Below are positions 36,714-46,100 of a DNA stretch of 64,000 nucleotides, one piece after another. How positions within the stretch are numbered: position 1 is the stretch's first letter; each line of letters begins with the position of its first letter. The DNA is taken from positions 1-64,000 of the forward strand of contig NZ_JAINVG010000020.1 in the NCBI RefSeq assembly GCF_020400725.1. Reading direction: 5' to 3'. The stretch is from Streptomyces sp. NK15101 (GTDB lineage: Bacteria > Actinomycetota > Actinomycetes > Streptomycetales > Streptomycetaceae). Made by a program: the position numbers and the translations under genes. The notes beneath the pieces were generated by a model, which was not told the DNA's origin, ran no database searches, and worked only from the letters and a program-made list of their open reading frames with translations.

Positions 36714-37820
36714 TCAGTCCTTGGCCGGTGAGCGCGGTGGGCTGACCGTGGTGCGCGGCGAGCGCCGCTGCGAGGAGGTGCGGACGATGAGTTCGGTCGG
36801 TATCACCTGTTCGACCGGGCCGTCGGTCTCGATCCCCTCGATGGCGTCGATGAGGAGCTGGACGACGGCCGTGCCGATCCGGCGCGGCTTGAGCGAGAGC
36901 GTCGTGATGGGCGGTTCGGTGGTGGCGTAGACGGTCGACTCGCTGCAGCAGACCAGCAGCAGGTCGTCCGGGACGCGCAGTCCGTAGCGGCGGGCGGCCG
37001 CGAGGAGGTCGGTCCCGTTGGGGTCGAAGAGGCCGTACACGGCGTCGGGCCGGTCCGGGCGGGCGAGCAGCCGGTCGGCCGCGACGGCGCCCGCGCACGG
37101 GTCGTGCGCCGGATAGGCCTCGTAGACGGGGTCCTGGCCCACCCGTGCGCACCAGTTGAGGTACGCGGTGGTGGACAGGCGGGTGTACGTGTCGGTGGTG
37201 GTTCCGGTGAGGAGGCCGATCCGGCGGGCGCCGGCGTCGGCGAGGTGGTCGAGCAGGTCGAGGACGGCGGCTTCGTGGTCGTTGTCGACCCAGGCGGTGA
37301 CCGGGAGGGTGCCGGCGGGGCGTCCGTCGGAGACGACGGGCAGGCCCTGGCGGACCAGTTCGGTGACGACCGGGTCGTGGTCGGAGGGGTCGATGACGAC
37401 GGTGCCGTCGAGGGCGACGTTCGACCAGACGTCATGGCGGGAGGTGGCGGGGAGGATGACCAGGGCGTAGCCCCGGGCGAGTGCCGCCGATGTGGCTGCT
37501 CTGGCCATCTCCGCGAAGTACGCGAATTCGGTGAAGGTGAAAGGTTCATCCCCGTACGTGGTCACGGTCAGGCCGATGAGTCCCGACTTGCCGGTACGGA
37601 GCGTGCGGGCCGCCGCGGATGGGCGGTAGCCCAGCCTGTCGGCGACCTCGCGGACGTGGCGGCGGGTGGCGTCCGGGAGTCGGCCCTTGCCGTTGAGCGC
37701 GTCGGAGACAGTCGTGATGGAGACCCCGGCGGCGGCGGCCACGTCCCGGATGCCTGCCCGGCCCTGCCGGCTTCCCCGGGTCTGTGCCCGGCTCACCTGG
37801 TGCTTCCCTGCTGCTGTCAT
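36714..37820 (-). CDS. LacI/GalR family transcriptional regulator
   Basis: 368 residues. N-terminal lambda-type HTH with hinge (GIRDVAAAAGVSITTVSDAL, GRLPDATRRHVREVADRLGY) and a periplasmic-binding-protein-like effector domain (GLIGLTVTTYGDEPF, RRIGLLTGTTTDTY, DAVYGLFDPNGTDLLAAARR). Ligand probably a sugar or nucleoside but not identifiable. ATG at 37820. No sugar transporter is adjacent; the divergent gene is the aminotransferase at 38212. Confidence 0.88.
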   Translation of the reverse strand: MTAAGKHQVSRAQTRGSRQGRAGIRDVAAAAGVSITTVSDALNGKGRLPDATRRHVREVADRLGYRPSAAARTLRTGKSGLIGLTVTTYGDEPFTFTEFAYFAEMARAATSAALARGYALVILPATSRHDVWSNVALDGTVVIDPSDHDPVVTELVRQGLPVVSDGRPAGTLPVTAWVDNDHEAAVLDLLDHLADAGARRIGLLTGTTTDTYTRLSTTAYLNWCARVGQDPVYEAYPAHDPCAGAVAADRLLARPDRPDAVYGLFDPNGTDLLAAARRYGLRVPDDLLLVCCSESTVYATTEPPITTLSLKPRRIGTAVVQLLIDAIEGIETDGPVEQVIPTELIVRTSSQRRSPRTTVSPPRSPAKD

Positions 37821-38211
37821 GGCGAGCCGATAGTAGGGCGATGAGGGGCGGTCGGGACGGTCGCATATGCAGACGTTGACAGGCACGTTTCTGCATGATC
37901 GAAAAACCTCAAAAGCCGCTAAATCAAAGGCAGTTAGGGTTCCTGGCGTGCAATCCATGGTTATCGAACGGCGTAGGCCTGGCGAGGGGGTGAGGTCTCG
38001 AAGAGGTCTCAACTCACCTCTACGGGGGATGCGCGCCACGGCGCCCGCCACCGGCGCACGCCACCCTGGTGCGCGCCCCCTTCTTCGGGGGGCGCGAGCG
38101 GGGCCGTGTCCGCAGCGTGTCCCTCCTGTTGTCCACAGCCCATTCGCAGCGGCCGCGAATCCTCTTAAGGTGAGGAGTATTGGCGGTACGGACGGTCGAG
38201 GAGGCCACACT
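37821..38211. promoter_or_regulatory. 391-bp divergent intergenic region with one DnaA box
   Basis: No gene is supported. TTGTCCACA at 38129-38137 is a perfect DnaA box. TGCAGACGTTGACAGGCACG near 37866 contains a TTGACA -35-like word; two AT-rich stretches follow (37905-37930). Near 38160 CCTCTTAAGGTGAGG forms a short dyad just before the aminotransferase. Confidence 0.45.
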
Positions 38212-39309
38212 GTGAGCGAGACCAGCGGGACGAGCACCGGCAGCCCCAGGCTGCGCGCCGAGCTGGACGGCGTCCCCACCTACAAGCCGGGCAAGCCGGC
38301 CGCCGCGGGCGGCCCCGTGGCCTTCAAGCTGTCCTCCAACGAGAACCCCTACCCGCCGCTGCCGGGGGTCATGGAGAGCACGCTGGCCGCCGCCGCGAAC
38401 TTCAACCGCTACCCGGACATGGCCTGCACCGGTCTGACGGAGGAGCTGGCGAACCGCTTCGGCGTGCCCGTCTCCCACCTGGCCACCGGCACCGGCTCGG
38501 TCGGCGTCGCGCAGTCGCTGCTCCAGTCCACCTCGGGTCCGGGCGACGAGGTGATCTACGCCTGGCGCTCCTTCGAGGCGTACCCGATCATCACCCAGAT
38601 CAGCGGGGCCACCTCCGTGCAGGTGCCGCTGACCGAGGGCGAGGTGCACGACCTCGACGCGATGGCCGAGGCGATCACCGACCGGACCCGGCTGATCTTC
38701 GTCTGCAACCCCAACAACCCCACGGGCACCGCCGTGCGCCGGGCGGAGCTGGAGCGCTTCCTGGACCGGGTGCCCTCCGACATCCTCGTCGTGCTCGACG
38801 AGGCCTACCGGGAGTTCGTCCGCGACAGCGACATCCCGGACGGCATCGAGCTCTACCGGGACCGGCCCAACGTCGCCGTGCTGCGCACCTTCTCCAAGGC
38901 GTACGGCCTGGCGGGGCTGCGGGTCGGCTTCGCGGTCGCCCACGAGCCGGTGGCGGCGGCGCTGCGCAAGACGGCGGTGCCGTTCGGCGTGAGCCAGCTG
39001 GCGCAGGACGCGGCGGTGGCCTCGCTGCGGGCCGAGGACGAGCTGCTCGGGCGGGTCGGCTCGCTGGTGGCCGAGCGCGAGCGGGTCCACGCGGGGCTCG
39101 TGGCCCAGGGGTGGACCGTGCCGGACACCCAGGCCAACTTCGTCTGGCTGCGGCTCGGCGAGCGGACCCTGGAGTTCGCGGCGGAGTGCGAGCGGCACGG
39201 CGTGGTGGTGCGGCCGTTCGCGGGCGAGGGCGTGCGCGTCACGATCGGTGAGTGCGAGGCCAACGACCTGTTCCTGAAGGCGGCGGAAGTCTTCCGCCAG
39301 GGCCTCTGA
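38212..39309 (+). CDS. hisC: histidinol-phosphate aminotransferase-like enzyme
   Basis: 365 residues, class I/II fold. [15 protein letters not shown] at the N-terminus, VCNPNNPTG for [13 protein letters not shown], and the PLP lysine K229 in [15 protein letters not shown]. The NENPYPP and PLP sites fit HisC or the closely related phenylalanine aminotransferase Pat. Since it lies outside a his operon it may be the second, aromatic-specific copy. GTG at 38212 follows GAGGAGG. The stop abuts the stop of the next, convergent gene with no gap. Confidence 0.85.
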   Translation: MSETSGTSTGSPRLRAELDGVPTYKPGKPAAAGGPVAFKLSSNENPYPPLPGVMESTLAAAANFNRYPDMACTGLTEELANRFGVPVSHLATGTGSVGVAQSLLQSTSGPGDEVIYAWRSFEAYPIITQISGATSVQVPLTEGEVHDLDAMAEAITDRTRLIFVCNPNNPTGTAVRRAELERFLDRVPSDILVVLDEAYREFVRDSDIPDGIELYRDRPNVAVLRTFSKAYGLAGLRVGFAVAHEPVAAALRKTAVPFGVSQLAQDAAVASLRAEDELLGRVGSLVAERERVHAGLVAQGWTVPDTQANFVWLRLGERTLEFAAECERHGVVVRPFAGEGVRVTIGECEANDLFLKAAEVFRQGL

Positions 39310-39690
39310 TCAGTTCCCGGCGAGTTCCACGCGGATCGGGTCGCCGTTCCTGACGGTGGCCAGGATCCGTGGGTCGCCGTCGAGCGCGCCCAGCAGGTTG
39401 CAGGGGCTCGCCAGCCGGCATTCCTCGCCCCGCGAGATCGGGGTGGGTCCGTAGGGGAGGGCGAGCGCGTCGCCCTCCGTCCAGAACGCCACGGTGCCGG
39501 GCTCGACGACCTGCTGGGCGTCGGACTCGATCGCGGCGGAGACCGGAGTGTCGAAGTAGACCTCCTCGCCCCACGTCCGGGCGGTGGAGACGATCGGGAG
39601 AGCCCCCGCGAGCGCCTTGCTCGTGGGGGTTTCCTCGAGGGTGGCCGTGGTGTGTCCGGCCGGCCAGGAGATGCGTATCCGAAGAGTCAT
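39310..39690 (-). CDS. cyclophilin-like-fold protein
   Basis: 126 residues of the short cyclophilin-like (TM1367/DUF3830-type) family: RIRISWPAGHTTATLEETPT, GEEVYFDTPV, VVEPGTVAFWTEGDALALPY and YGPTPISRGEECRLASPCN. Prolyl isomerase catalytic residues of true cyclophilins are not apparent, so function is unknown. The ATG lies 9 bp from a palindrome at 39699-39715. The stop codon starts on the base after the hisC stop. Confidence 0.75.
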   Translation of the reverse strand: MTLRIRISWPAGHTTATLEETPTSKALAGALPIVSTARTWGEEVYFDTPVSAAIESDAQQVVEPGTVAFWTEGDALALPYGPTPISRGEECRLASPCNLLGALDGDPRILATVRNGDPIRVELAGN

Positions 39691-39698
39691 GCACCGGA

Positions 39699-39715
39699 TT
39701 CAACAATATGTTGAA
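39699..39715. promoter_or_regulatory. candidate operator of the cyclophilin-like gene
   Basis: TTCAACA and TGTTGAA arms around ATA, a perfect 17-bp dyad 9 bp upstream of the minus-strand ATG. AT-rich in a GC-rich context, in keeping with a dimeric HTH protein such as MarR or TetR type. Regulator unknown. Confidence 0.5.
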
Positions 39716-39792
39716 GGCCTCGGAAAGTGTGACCCGCGGTACAGCCCCCCGCCTTACGGTACGGATTTCGTATAAGCAATAATGCTTGTGAA

Positions 39793-39808
39793 TGTGAACG
39801 CGTTCACA
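39793..39808. promoter_or_regulatory. Rex operator (ROP) of the cyd operon
   Basis: TGTGAACGCGTTCACA is a perfect 16-bp match to the Streptomyces Rex site TGTGAACNNNTTCACA form. A wider overlapping dyad (TTGTGAA at 39786, TTCACAA ending 39809) encloses it. Rex senses NADH/NAD+ and is known to repress cydABCD in S. coelicolor when respiration is adequate. It lies 81 bp before cydA. Confidence 0.92.
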
Positions 39809-39889
39809 AGCGTGTCCTGCTTCCTCCCTGTTTGGGTGGAACCCGCCAGGCAGACTGCCCGCTGTGACCACGTCGAGTAAGGAGAAGAC

Positions 39890-41398
39890 GTGAACCTAGC
39901 TTTGGCGCCGGAGACTCTGGCGCGCTGGCAGTTCGGCATCACCACCGTCTACCACTTCCTGTTCGTACCCCTGACGATCTCGCTTGCCGCGCTCACTGCC
40001 GGCATCCAGACCGCCTGGGTCCGCACGGGCAAGGAGAAGTACCTCAGGGCGACGAAGTTCTGGGGCAAGCTCTTCCTGATCAACATCGCCATGGGTGTGG
40101 TCACCGGAATCGTGCAGGAGTTCCAGTTCGGCATGAACTGGTCCGACTACTCCCGCTTCGTCGGCGACATCTTCGGTGCCCCGCTGGCCTTCGAGGCGCT
40201 CATCGCCTTCTTCTTCGAGTCGACCTTCATCGGTCTGTGGATCTTCGGCTGGGACAAGCTGCCGAAGAAGATCCACCTCGCCTGCATCTGGATGGTGTCG
40301 ATCGGCACGATCCTCTCCGCGTACTTCATCCTGGCGGCCAACTCCTGGATGCAGCACCCCGTGGGCTACCGCATCGACAAGGAGCGCGGCCGGGCGGAGC
40401 TCACCGACTTCTGGCAGGTGCTCACCCAGAACACCGCGCTCACCCAGTTCTTCCACACGATGACGGCGGCGTTCCTGGTCGGCGGTGCGTTCATGGTGGG
40501 CATCTCCGCGTTCCACCTGGCGCGCAGGAAGCACATTCCGATCATGCGGGCCTCGCTGCGGCTCGGCCTGATCACGCTGATCATCGCCGGTCTCGGCACC
40601 GCGATCAGCGGCGACCTGCTCGGCAAGGTCATGTTCAAGCAGCAGCCGATGAAGATGGCCGCCGCCGAGGCGCTCTGGGACGGCGAGGCGCCCGCACCCT
40701 TCTCGATCTTCGCCTACGGCGACGTCGAGAAGGGCCACAACACGGTCGCCATAGAGGTGCCGGGCCTGCTGTCCTTCCTCGCGAACGACGACTTCGACTC
40801 GTACGTCCCGGGCATCAACGACGTGAACAAGGCCGAGCAGGAGAAGTTCGGTCCCGGCGACTACCGGCCCAACATCCCCGTCGCCTACTGGGGCTTCCGC
40901 TGGATGATCGGCTTCGGCATGGCCTCGCTGGGCATCGGCATGCTCGGCCTCTGGCTGACCCGGAAGAAGTTCATGCTGTCACCGGGGCTGCGGACCGGTG
41001 AGGACGAAGTGCCGAACCTGGTCCTGTTCAAGCGGAAGGCGCTCAGCCCCCGCCTGGGCAAGTGGTACTGGATCATCGCCCTCTGGACGATGGCGTTCCC
41101 GCTGATCGCCAACTCCTGGGGCTGGATCTTCACCGAGATGGGCCGCCAGCCCTGGGTCGTCTACGGCGTGCTGCGCACCCGTGACGCGGTCTCCCCCGGC
41201 GTCTCCCAGGGCGAGGTCCTCACCTCGATGATCGTCTTCACCGCCCTCTACGCGATTCTCGCCGTCATCGAGGTCAAGCTCCTCGTCAAGTACGTCAAGG
41301 CGGGCCCGCCGGAGCTCACCGAGGACGACCTCAACCCGCCCACCAGGATCGGCGGGGACTCCCGCGACCCCGACCGGCCCATGGCCTTCTCGTACTGA
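39890..41398 (+). CDS. cydA: cytochrome bd oxidase subunit I
   Basis: 502 residues with nine TM segments. Carries the b558, b595 and d haems; axial-ligand His lies in TTVYHFLFVPLTISL and GRQPWVVYGVLRT is a family hallmark. The Q-loop is of the short type found in Gram-positives. Quinol oxidase with high oxygen affinity. GTG at 39890 after AAGGAG. First gene of cydA-cydB-cydCD under the Rex operator. Confidence 0.96.
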   Translation: MNLALAPETLARWQFGITTVYHFLFVPLTISLAALTAGIQTAWVRTGKEKYLRATKFWGKLFLINIAMGVVTGIVQEFQFGMNWSDYSRFVGDIFGAPLAFEALIAFFFESTFIGLWIFGWDKLPKKIHLACIWMVSIGTILSAYFILAANSWMQHPVGYRIDKERGRAELTDFWQVLTQNTALTQFFHTMTAAFLVGGAFMVGISAFHLARRKHIPIMRASLRLGLITLIIAGLGTAISGDLLGKVMFKQQPMKMAAAEALWDGEAPAPFSIFAYGDVEKGHNTVAIEVPGLLSFLANDDFDSYVPGINDVNKAEQEKFGPGDYRPNIPVAYWGFRWMIGFGMASLGIGMLGLWLTRKKFMLSPGLRTGEDEVPNLVLFKRKALSPRLGKWYWIIALWTMAFPLIANSWGWIFTEMGRQPWVVYGVLRTRDAVSPGVSQGEVLTSMIVFTALYAILAVIEVKLLVKYVKAGPPELTEDDLNPPTRIGGDSRDPDRPMAFSY

Positions 41399-41416
41399 GG
41401 CTGAGGAGATCGAGGC

Positions 41417-42418
41417 ATGGAACTCCACGACGTCTGGTTCGTACTCATCGCCGTCCTCTGGACCGGCTACTTCTTCCTCGAAGGCTTCGACTTCGGGATC
41501 GGAGTCCTGACCAAGCTGCTCGCCCGCGACCGGGCCGAGAAGCGGGTCCTCATCAACACCATCGGACCCGTCTGGGACGGCAACGAGGTGTGGCTGCTCA
41601 CCGCCGGCGGCGCGACCTTCGCCGCGTTCCCCGAGTGGTACGCGACGCTGTTCTCCGGCTTCTACCTGCCGCTGCTGATCATCCTGGTCTGCCTGATCAT
41701 CCGGGGCGTCGCCTTCGAGTACCGGGTGAAGCGGCCCGAGGAGAACTGGCAGCGCAACTGGGAGCAGGCGATCTTCTGGACCTCGCTGATCCCCGCGTTC
41801 CTCTGGGGCGTGGCCTTCGGCAACATCGTCCGGGGCGTGAAGATCGACGGAGACATGGAGTACGCCGGCACCCTCTGGGACCTGCTCAACCCGTACGCGC
41901 TCCTCGGCGGCCTGGTCACGCTCACCCTCTTCACCTTCCACGGCGCGGTCTTCGCCTCGCTCAAGACGGTCGGGGACATCCGGGGCCGGGCGCGGGCGCT
42001 CGCGCTGAAGCTGGGCCTGGTCACGGCGGTGCTCGCGCTGGGCTTCCTGAGCTGGACCCAGGTCCGCACGGGGGACGGCTGGAGCCTCGCGGCGATGCTG
42101 ATCGCCGTGGTGGCGCTGGTCGGCGCCGTCGCCGCCATCAAGGCGGGGCGCGAGGGCTGGTCCTTCGCGCTCTCGGGCGTGACGATCGCCGCCGCCGTGG
42201 CGATGCTCTTCCTGGCGCTCTTCCCGAACGTCATGCCGTCTTCACTCGACCCCGAGTGGAGCCTTACCGTGACGAACGCGTCCTCGAGTCCGTACACGCT
42301 CAAGATCATGACCTGGTGCGCGGCGATCGCGACCCCGCTGGTGCTGCTCTACCAGGGCTGGACCTACTGGGTGTTCCGTAAGCGCATCGGTACGCAGCAC
42401 ATCGCCGACGCTCACTAG
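41417..42418 (+). CDS. cydB: cytochrome bd oxidase subunit II
   Basis: 333 residues with eight or nine TM segments. The start MELHDVWFVLIAVLWTGYFF and LEGFDFGIGVLTKLLARD are diagnostic. Pairs with CydA and contributes to the quinol oxidase core. Eighteen bases after cydA with a GAGGAG site. Confidence 0.96.
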   Translation: MELHDVWFVLIAVLWTGYFFLEGFDFGIGVLTKLLARDRAEKRVLINTIGPVWDGNEVWLLTAGGATFAAFPEWYATLFSGFYLPLLIILVCLIIRGVAFEYRVKRPEENWQRNWEQAIFWTSLIPAFLWGVAFGNIVRGVKIDGDMEYAGTLWDLLNPYALLGGLVTLTLFTFHGAVFASLKTVGDIRGRARALALKLGLVTAVLALGFLSWTQVRTGDGWSLAAMLIAVVALVGAVAAIKAGREGWSFALSGVTIAAAVAMLFLALFPNVMPSSLDPEWSLTVTNASSSPYTLKIMTWCAAIATPLVLLYQGWTYWVFRKRIGTQHIADAH

Positions 42419-42480
42419 TCGCCACCCGGCCGCCGACGTCCACCCACCGGCGCTCGGCGGCCGACGCTCTTCAGAGGGGC

Positions 42481-45400
42481 ATGTTTCACGTGAAACCGAT
42501 CGATCCGCGCCTGCTCCGGTACGCCAGGGCCACCCGTCTCTTCCTGATCGCGGTGGTCGTGCTCGGCCTCGTCGGAGCGGCGCTGGTCATCGCCCAGGCG
42601 ATGCTCATCGCCGAGATCGTGGTGGGGGCCTTCCAGCAGGACCGGTCGGTCGCCGACCTGACCACCTCCCTGCTGCTGCTCGCCGGAGTGGCGGTGGCAC
42701 GGGGCCTGGTCTCCTGGCTGACCGAGCTCGCCGCCCACCGGGCGAGCGCGGCGGTCAAGTCCGAACTGCGCGGCCGGCTCCTCGGCCGCGCGGCCGCACT
42801 CGGCCCGGGGTGGCTGAGCGGTCAGAAGGCCGGTTCGCTGATCGCCCTCGCCACGCGGGGCGTGGACGCCCTCGACGACTACTTCGCCCGCTATCTGCCG
42901 CAGCTGGGTCTCGCGGTCGTCGTGCCGGTGGCGGTCCTGGCCCGGATCGTCACCGAGGACTGGGTCTCGGCGGCGATCATCGTGGTCACGCTGCCGCTCA
43001 TCCCGGTCTTCATGATCCTCATCGGCTGGTACACCCAGGCCCGGATGGATCGGCAGTGGAAGCTGCTCTCGCGGCTCTCCGGCCACTTCCTGGACGTGGT
43101 GGCCGGCCTCCCCACCCTCAAGATCTTCGGCCGGGCGAAGGCCCAGGCCGAGTCGATCCGCGCGATCACCTCGGAGTACCGCCGGGCGACGATGCGCACG
43201 CTGCGGATCGCCTTCCTCTCCTCCTTCGCCCTGGAACTCCTGGCGACCCTGTCGGTCGCGCTCGTCGCCGTGACCATCGGCATGCGGCTCGTCCACGGTG
43301 AGCTCGATCTGTACACCGGGCTCGTCATCCTGATCCTGGCGCCCGAGGCGTACCTTCCGCTGCGGCAGGTGGGTGCGCAGTACCACGCGGCGGCGGAGGG
43401 ACTCGCGGCGGCGGAGGAGATCTTCGACGTCCTGGAGCAGCCGGTACGGGACGGTGGCACGGCGGCCGCCCCGGAGTCCGTACGCCTCGAGCTCGACGGC
43501 GTGACCGTCCGTCACGCGGGGCGCGCCGAGCCCTCGCTCGACGCGGCGACGCTGACGGTCGAGCCGGGCGAGACGGTGGCCCTGGTCGGGCCGAGCGGGG
43601 CCGGCAAGTCGACGCTGCTCGACGTCGTCCTGGGGTTCGCGGTGCCCGAGGAGGGCGGTTCCGTACGGGTCGGGGGCGCCGACCTGGCGACGCTCGACCT
43701 GGAGGAGTGGCGGTCCCGGATCGCCTGGGTCCCGCAGCGTCCGTACCTCTTCGCGGGGACGGTCGCCGAGAACGTACGGCTGGCCCGCCCGGACGCCTCC
43801 GACGAGGCGGTACGGGACGCCCTGCGGGACGCCGGGGCGGACGGGTTCGTCGAGGGGCTGCCGCAGGGGCTCGACACCCCGCTCGGTGAGGACGGCGCGG
43901 GGCTTTCGGCGGGGCAGCGGCAGCGGCTCGCGCTCGCCCGGGCGTTCCTGGCGGACCGGCCCCTGCTGCTGCTCGACGAACCGACGGCGGCGCTGGACGG
44001 TGCGACGGAGGCGGGGATCGTGGAGGCGGTCCGTCGTCTCGCCGCGGGGCGGACGGTGCTGCTGGTCGTGCACCGGCCGGCGCTGCTCGCGGTGGCGGAC
44101 CGGGTGGTGAGCCTTGACCGTGCCCTGTCGGGTACGGGCCCCGGGGGCGCGGGTGCGGGGGAAGGCGACGGCGCCGTCGGGGTGTTGCGCCCGCCCTCCC
44201 CCGAACTCCCGGCTCCGCTCGAGCAGGGGGGACCCCCATCGCCCCTGGCGGAACGCCTGCCCACCACAGGTCCGGAACGGACGCCCACAACCGGTGGGTC
44301 GTGGTCGGCGCGTGTGCGCGGCATGGCCGGGGCGCTCAAGGGGCGCATGGTGCTCGCCCTGCTGCTCGGGAGCCTGGCGCTCGGGTCGGCCGTGGGGCTC
44401 ATGGCCGTGTCCGGCTGGCTCATCTCGCGGGCCTCCGAGCAGCCGCCCGTGCTCCATCTGATGGTGGCCGTCACCGCCACGCGCGCCTTCGGCATCGGCC
44501 GGGCCGTCTTCCGGTACGCCGAGCGGCTCGTCTCGCACGACGCCGTCCTGCGGATGCTCGCCGACCTGCGGGTCTCCGTCTACCGGCGTCTGGAGCGGAT
44601 CGCCCCGGCAGGGCTGAGCCGCGCCCGGCGCGGTGACCTCCTCGCGCGGCTCGTCCAGGACGTCGACGCGCTCCAGGACTACTGGCTGCGCTGGCTGCTC
44701 CCGGTCGGCGCCGCGTTCCTCGTGGGCGCCGCCTCCGCCGGGTTCACCGCCTGGCTGCTGCCCGAGGCCGGTGCCGTCCTCGCCGTGGGCCTGCTGATCG
44801 CCGGAGCCGTCGTGCCGGCGGCCGGCGGGGTCCTCGCCCGCCGGGCCGAGCGGCGGCTCGCCCCCGCGCGCGGCACCCTGGCGACCGCCGTGGCCGACCT
44901 GCTGCGCGGCTGCGCCGAACTGACCGTCGCCGGTGCGCTCCGGGGCCGGATCGAGCGGGCGCGGGACGCCGACCGCGCCCTCACCTCCATCGCCTCCCGG
45001 CAGGCCGCCGCCACCGCGCTCGGCGCCGGCCTCTCGGCGCTGGTCTGCGGCCTGACGGTCGCGGCCGCCGCGCTCGTCGGCGTCCAGGCCGTGCGGGACG
45101 GGCGGCTCGACGGGGTGGCCCTCGCCGTGATCGTCCTGACGCCGCTCGCCGCCTTCGAGGCCGTCACCGGCCTGCCGCTCGCCGTCCAGTACCGGCAGCG
45201 GATCAGGCGCAGCGCCGAGCGGGTCTTCGAGGTGCTCGACGCCCCCGTCCCCGTCCACGAACCGCGGACGCCCGCCGCTCCCCCGGCGAGCCCGTTCCCG
45301 CTGGAGCTGGCCGGCCTCTCGGCCCGGCACGGCGGCCAGGAGCGGCTCGCCCTCGACGGGTTCGGTCTCACCCTGGAGGCGGGCCGCCGGGTCGCGGTCG

Positions 45401-46080
45401 TCGGCGCATCCGGCTCCGGCAAGACCACGCTCGCCCAGGTGCTGCTGCGGTTCCTGGACGTGGAGCACGGCACGTACCGGATCGGCGGCGTACCGGCCAC
45501 GGAACTCGACGGCGACGCGGTGCGGCGGTTCGTCGGACTCTGCGCCCAGGACGCCCATCTCTTCGACAGCTCCGTCCGCGAGAACCTGCGGCTCGCCAAG
45601 GTCGGCGCGGACGACGGGGAGCTGCGCGAGGCGCTGCGCCGGGCCCGGCTGCTCGACTGGGTCGACGGACTGCCCGCCGGGCTCGACACGCTCGTGGGCG
45701 AGCACGGCTCCCGGCTGTCCGGAGGGCAGCGGCAGCGCCTCGCGCTCGCCCGGGCCCTCCTCGCCGACTTCCCGGTCCTCGTCCTCGACGAGCCCGCCGA
45801 GCACCTGGACCTGGTCACCGCCGACGCGCTCACCGACGACCTGCTCCGGGCCACCGAGGGCCGCACCACCGTCCTCATCACCCACCGGTTGCACGGTCTC
45901 GACGCCGTCGACGAGGTGGTGGTCCTCGACGGGGGCCGGACCGTGCAGCGCGGCCCGTACGCCGAGCTCGCCGCGGCGGACGGTCCGCTGCGCCGGATGC
46001 TGGAGCAGGAGCGGGAGACCGATCTGCTCGCCGGATCGGCGGCGACCGGTGCGGAGCGGCCGACTTTTCTCGCCAAATAG
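42481..46080 (+). CDS. cydCD: fused CydC-CydD thiol/haem ABC transporter
   Basis: 1199 residues, two complete ABC half-transporters in one chain. Half one: six TM, Walker A GPSGAGKST, LSAGQRQR, LLLLDEPTAALD. A Gly/Pro-rich linker (about 550-620) leads to half two: six TM, GASGSGKTT, LSGGQRQR, LVLDEPAEHLD. E. coli CydDC exports cysteine and glutathione and is needed to assemble cytochrome bd. Fusion is normal in Streptomyces. The ATG and first codons (MFHVKP) coincide with parS at 42483-42496. Confidence 0.94.
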   Translation: MFHVKPIDPRLLRYARATRLFLIAVVVLGLVGAALVIAQAMLIAEIVVGAFQQDRSVADLTTSLLLLAGVAVARGLVSWLTELAAHRASAAVKSELRGRLLGRAAALGPGWLSGQKAGSLIALATRGVDALDDYFARYLPQLGLAVVVPVAVLARIVTEDWVSAAIIVVTLPLIPVFMILIGWYTQARMDRQWKLLSRLSGHFLDVVAGLPTLKIFGRAKAQAESIRAITSEYRRATMRTLRIAFLSSFALELLATLSVALVAVTIGMRLVHGELDLYTGLVILILAPEAYLPLRQVGAQYHAAAEGLAAAEEIFDVLEQPVRDGGTAAAPESVRLELDGVTVRHAGRAEPSLDAATLTVEPGETVALVGPSGAGKSTLLDVVLGFAVPEEGGSVRVGGADLATLDLEEWRSRIAWVPQRPYLFAGTVAENVRLARPDASDEAVRDALRDAGADGFVEGLPQGLDTPLGEDGAGLSAGQRQRLALARAFLADRPLLLLDEPTAALDGATEAGIVEAVRRLAAGRTVLLVVHRPALLAVADRVVSLDRALSGTGPGGAGAGEGDGAVGVLRPPSPELPAPLEQGGPPSPLAERLPTTGPERTPTTGGSWSARVRGMAGALKGRMVLALLLGSLALGSAVGLMAVSGWLISRASEQPPVLHLMVAVTATRAFGIGRAVFRYAERLVSHDAVLRMLADLRVSVYRRLERIAPAGLSRARRGDLLARLVQDVDALQDYWLRWLLPVGAAFLVGAASAGFTAWLLPEAGAVLAVGLLIAGAVVPAAGGVLARRAERRLAPARGTLATAVADLLRGCAELTVAGALRGRIERARDADRALTSIASRQAAATALGAGLSALVCGLTVAAAALVGVQAVRDGRLDGVALAVIVLTPLAAFEAVTGLPLAVQYRQRIRRSAERVFEVLDAPVPVHEPRTPAAPPASPFPLELAGLSARHGGQERLALDGFGLTLEAGRRVAVVGASGSGKTTLAQVLLRFLDVEHGTYRIGGVPATELDGDAVRRFVGLCAQDAHLFDSSVRENLRLAKVGADDGELREALRRARLLDWVDGLPAGLDTLVGEHGSRLSGGQRQRLALARALLADFPVLVLDEPAEHLDLVTADALTDDLLRATEGRTTVLITHRLHGLDAVDEVVVLDGGRTVQRGPYAELAAADGPLRRMLEQERETDLLAGSAATGAERPTFLAK
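42483..42496. other. parS site overlapping the start of cydCD
   Basis: Perfect GTTTCACGTGAAAC two bases into cydCD, in the same register as in the HAD gene at 20839. The ribosome site lies outside it. Confidence 0.92.
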
Positions 46081-46100
46081 GACTTACTAGGCTCAAGTCC

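Noticed and set aside
42415-45894. 1159-residue open frame antisense to cydCD
   Set aside because: Composition is the mirror of cydCD codons; no recognisable domain.
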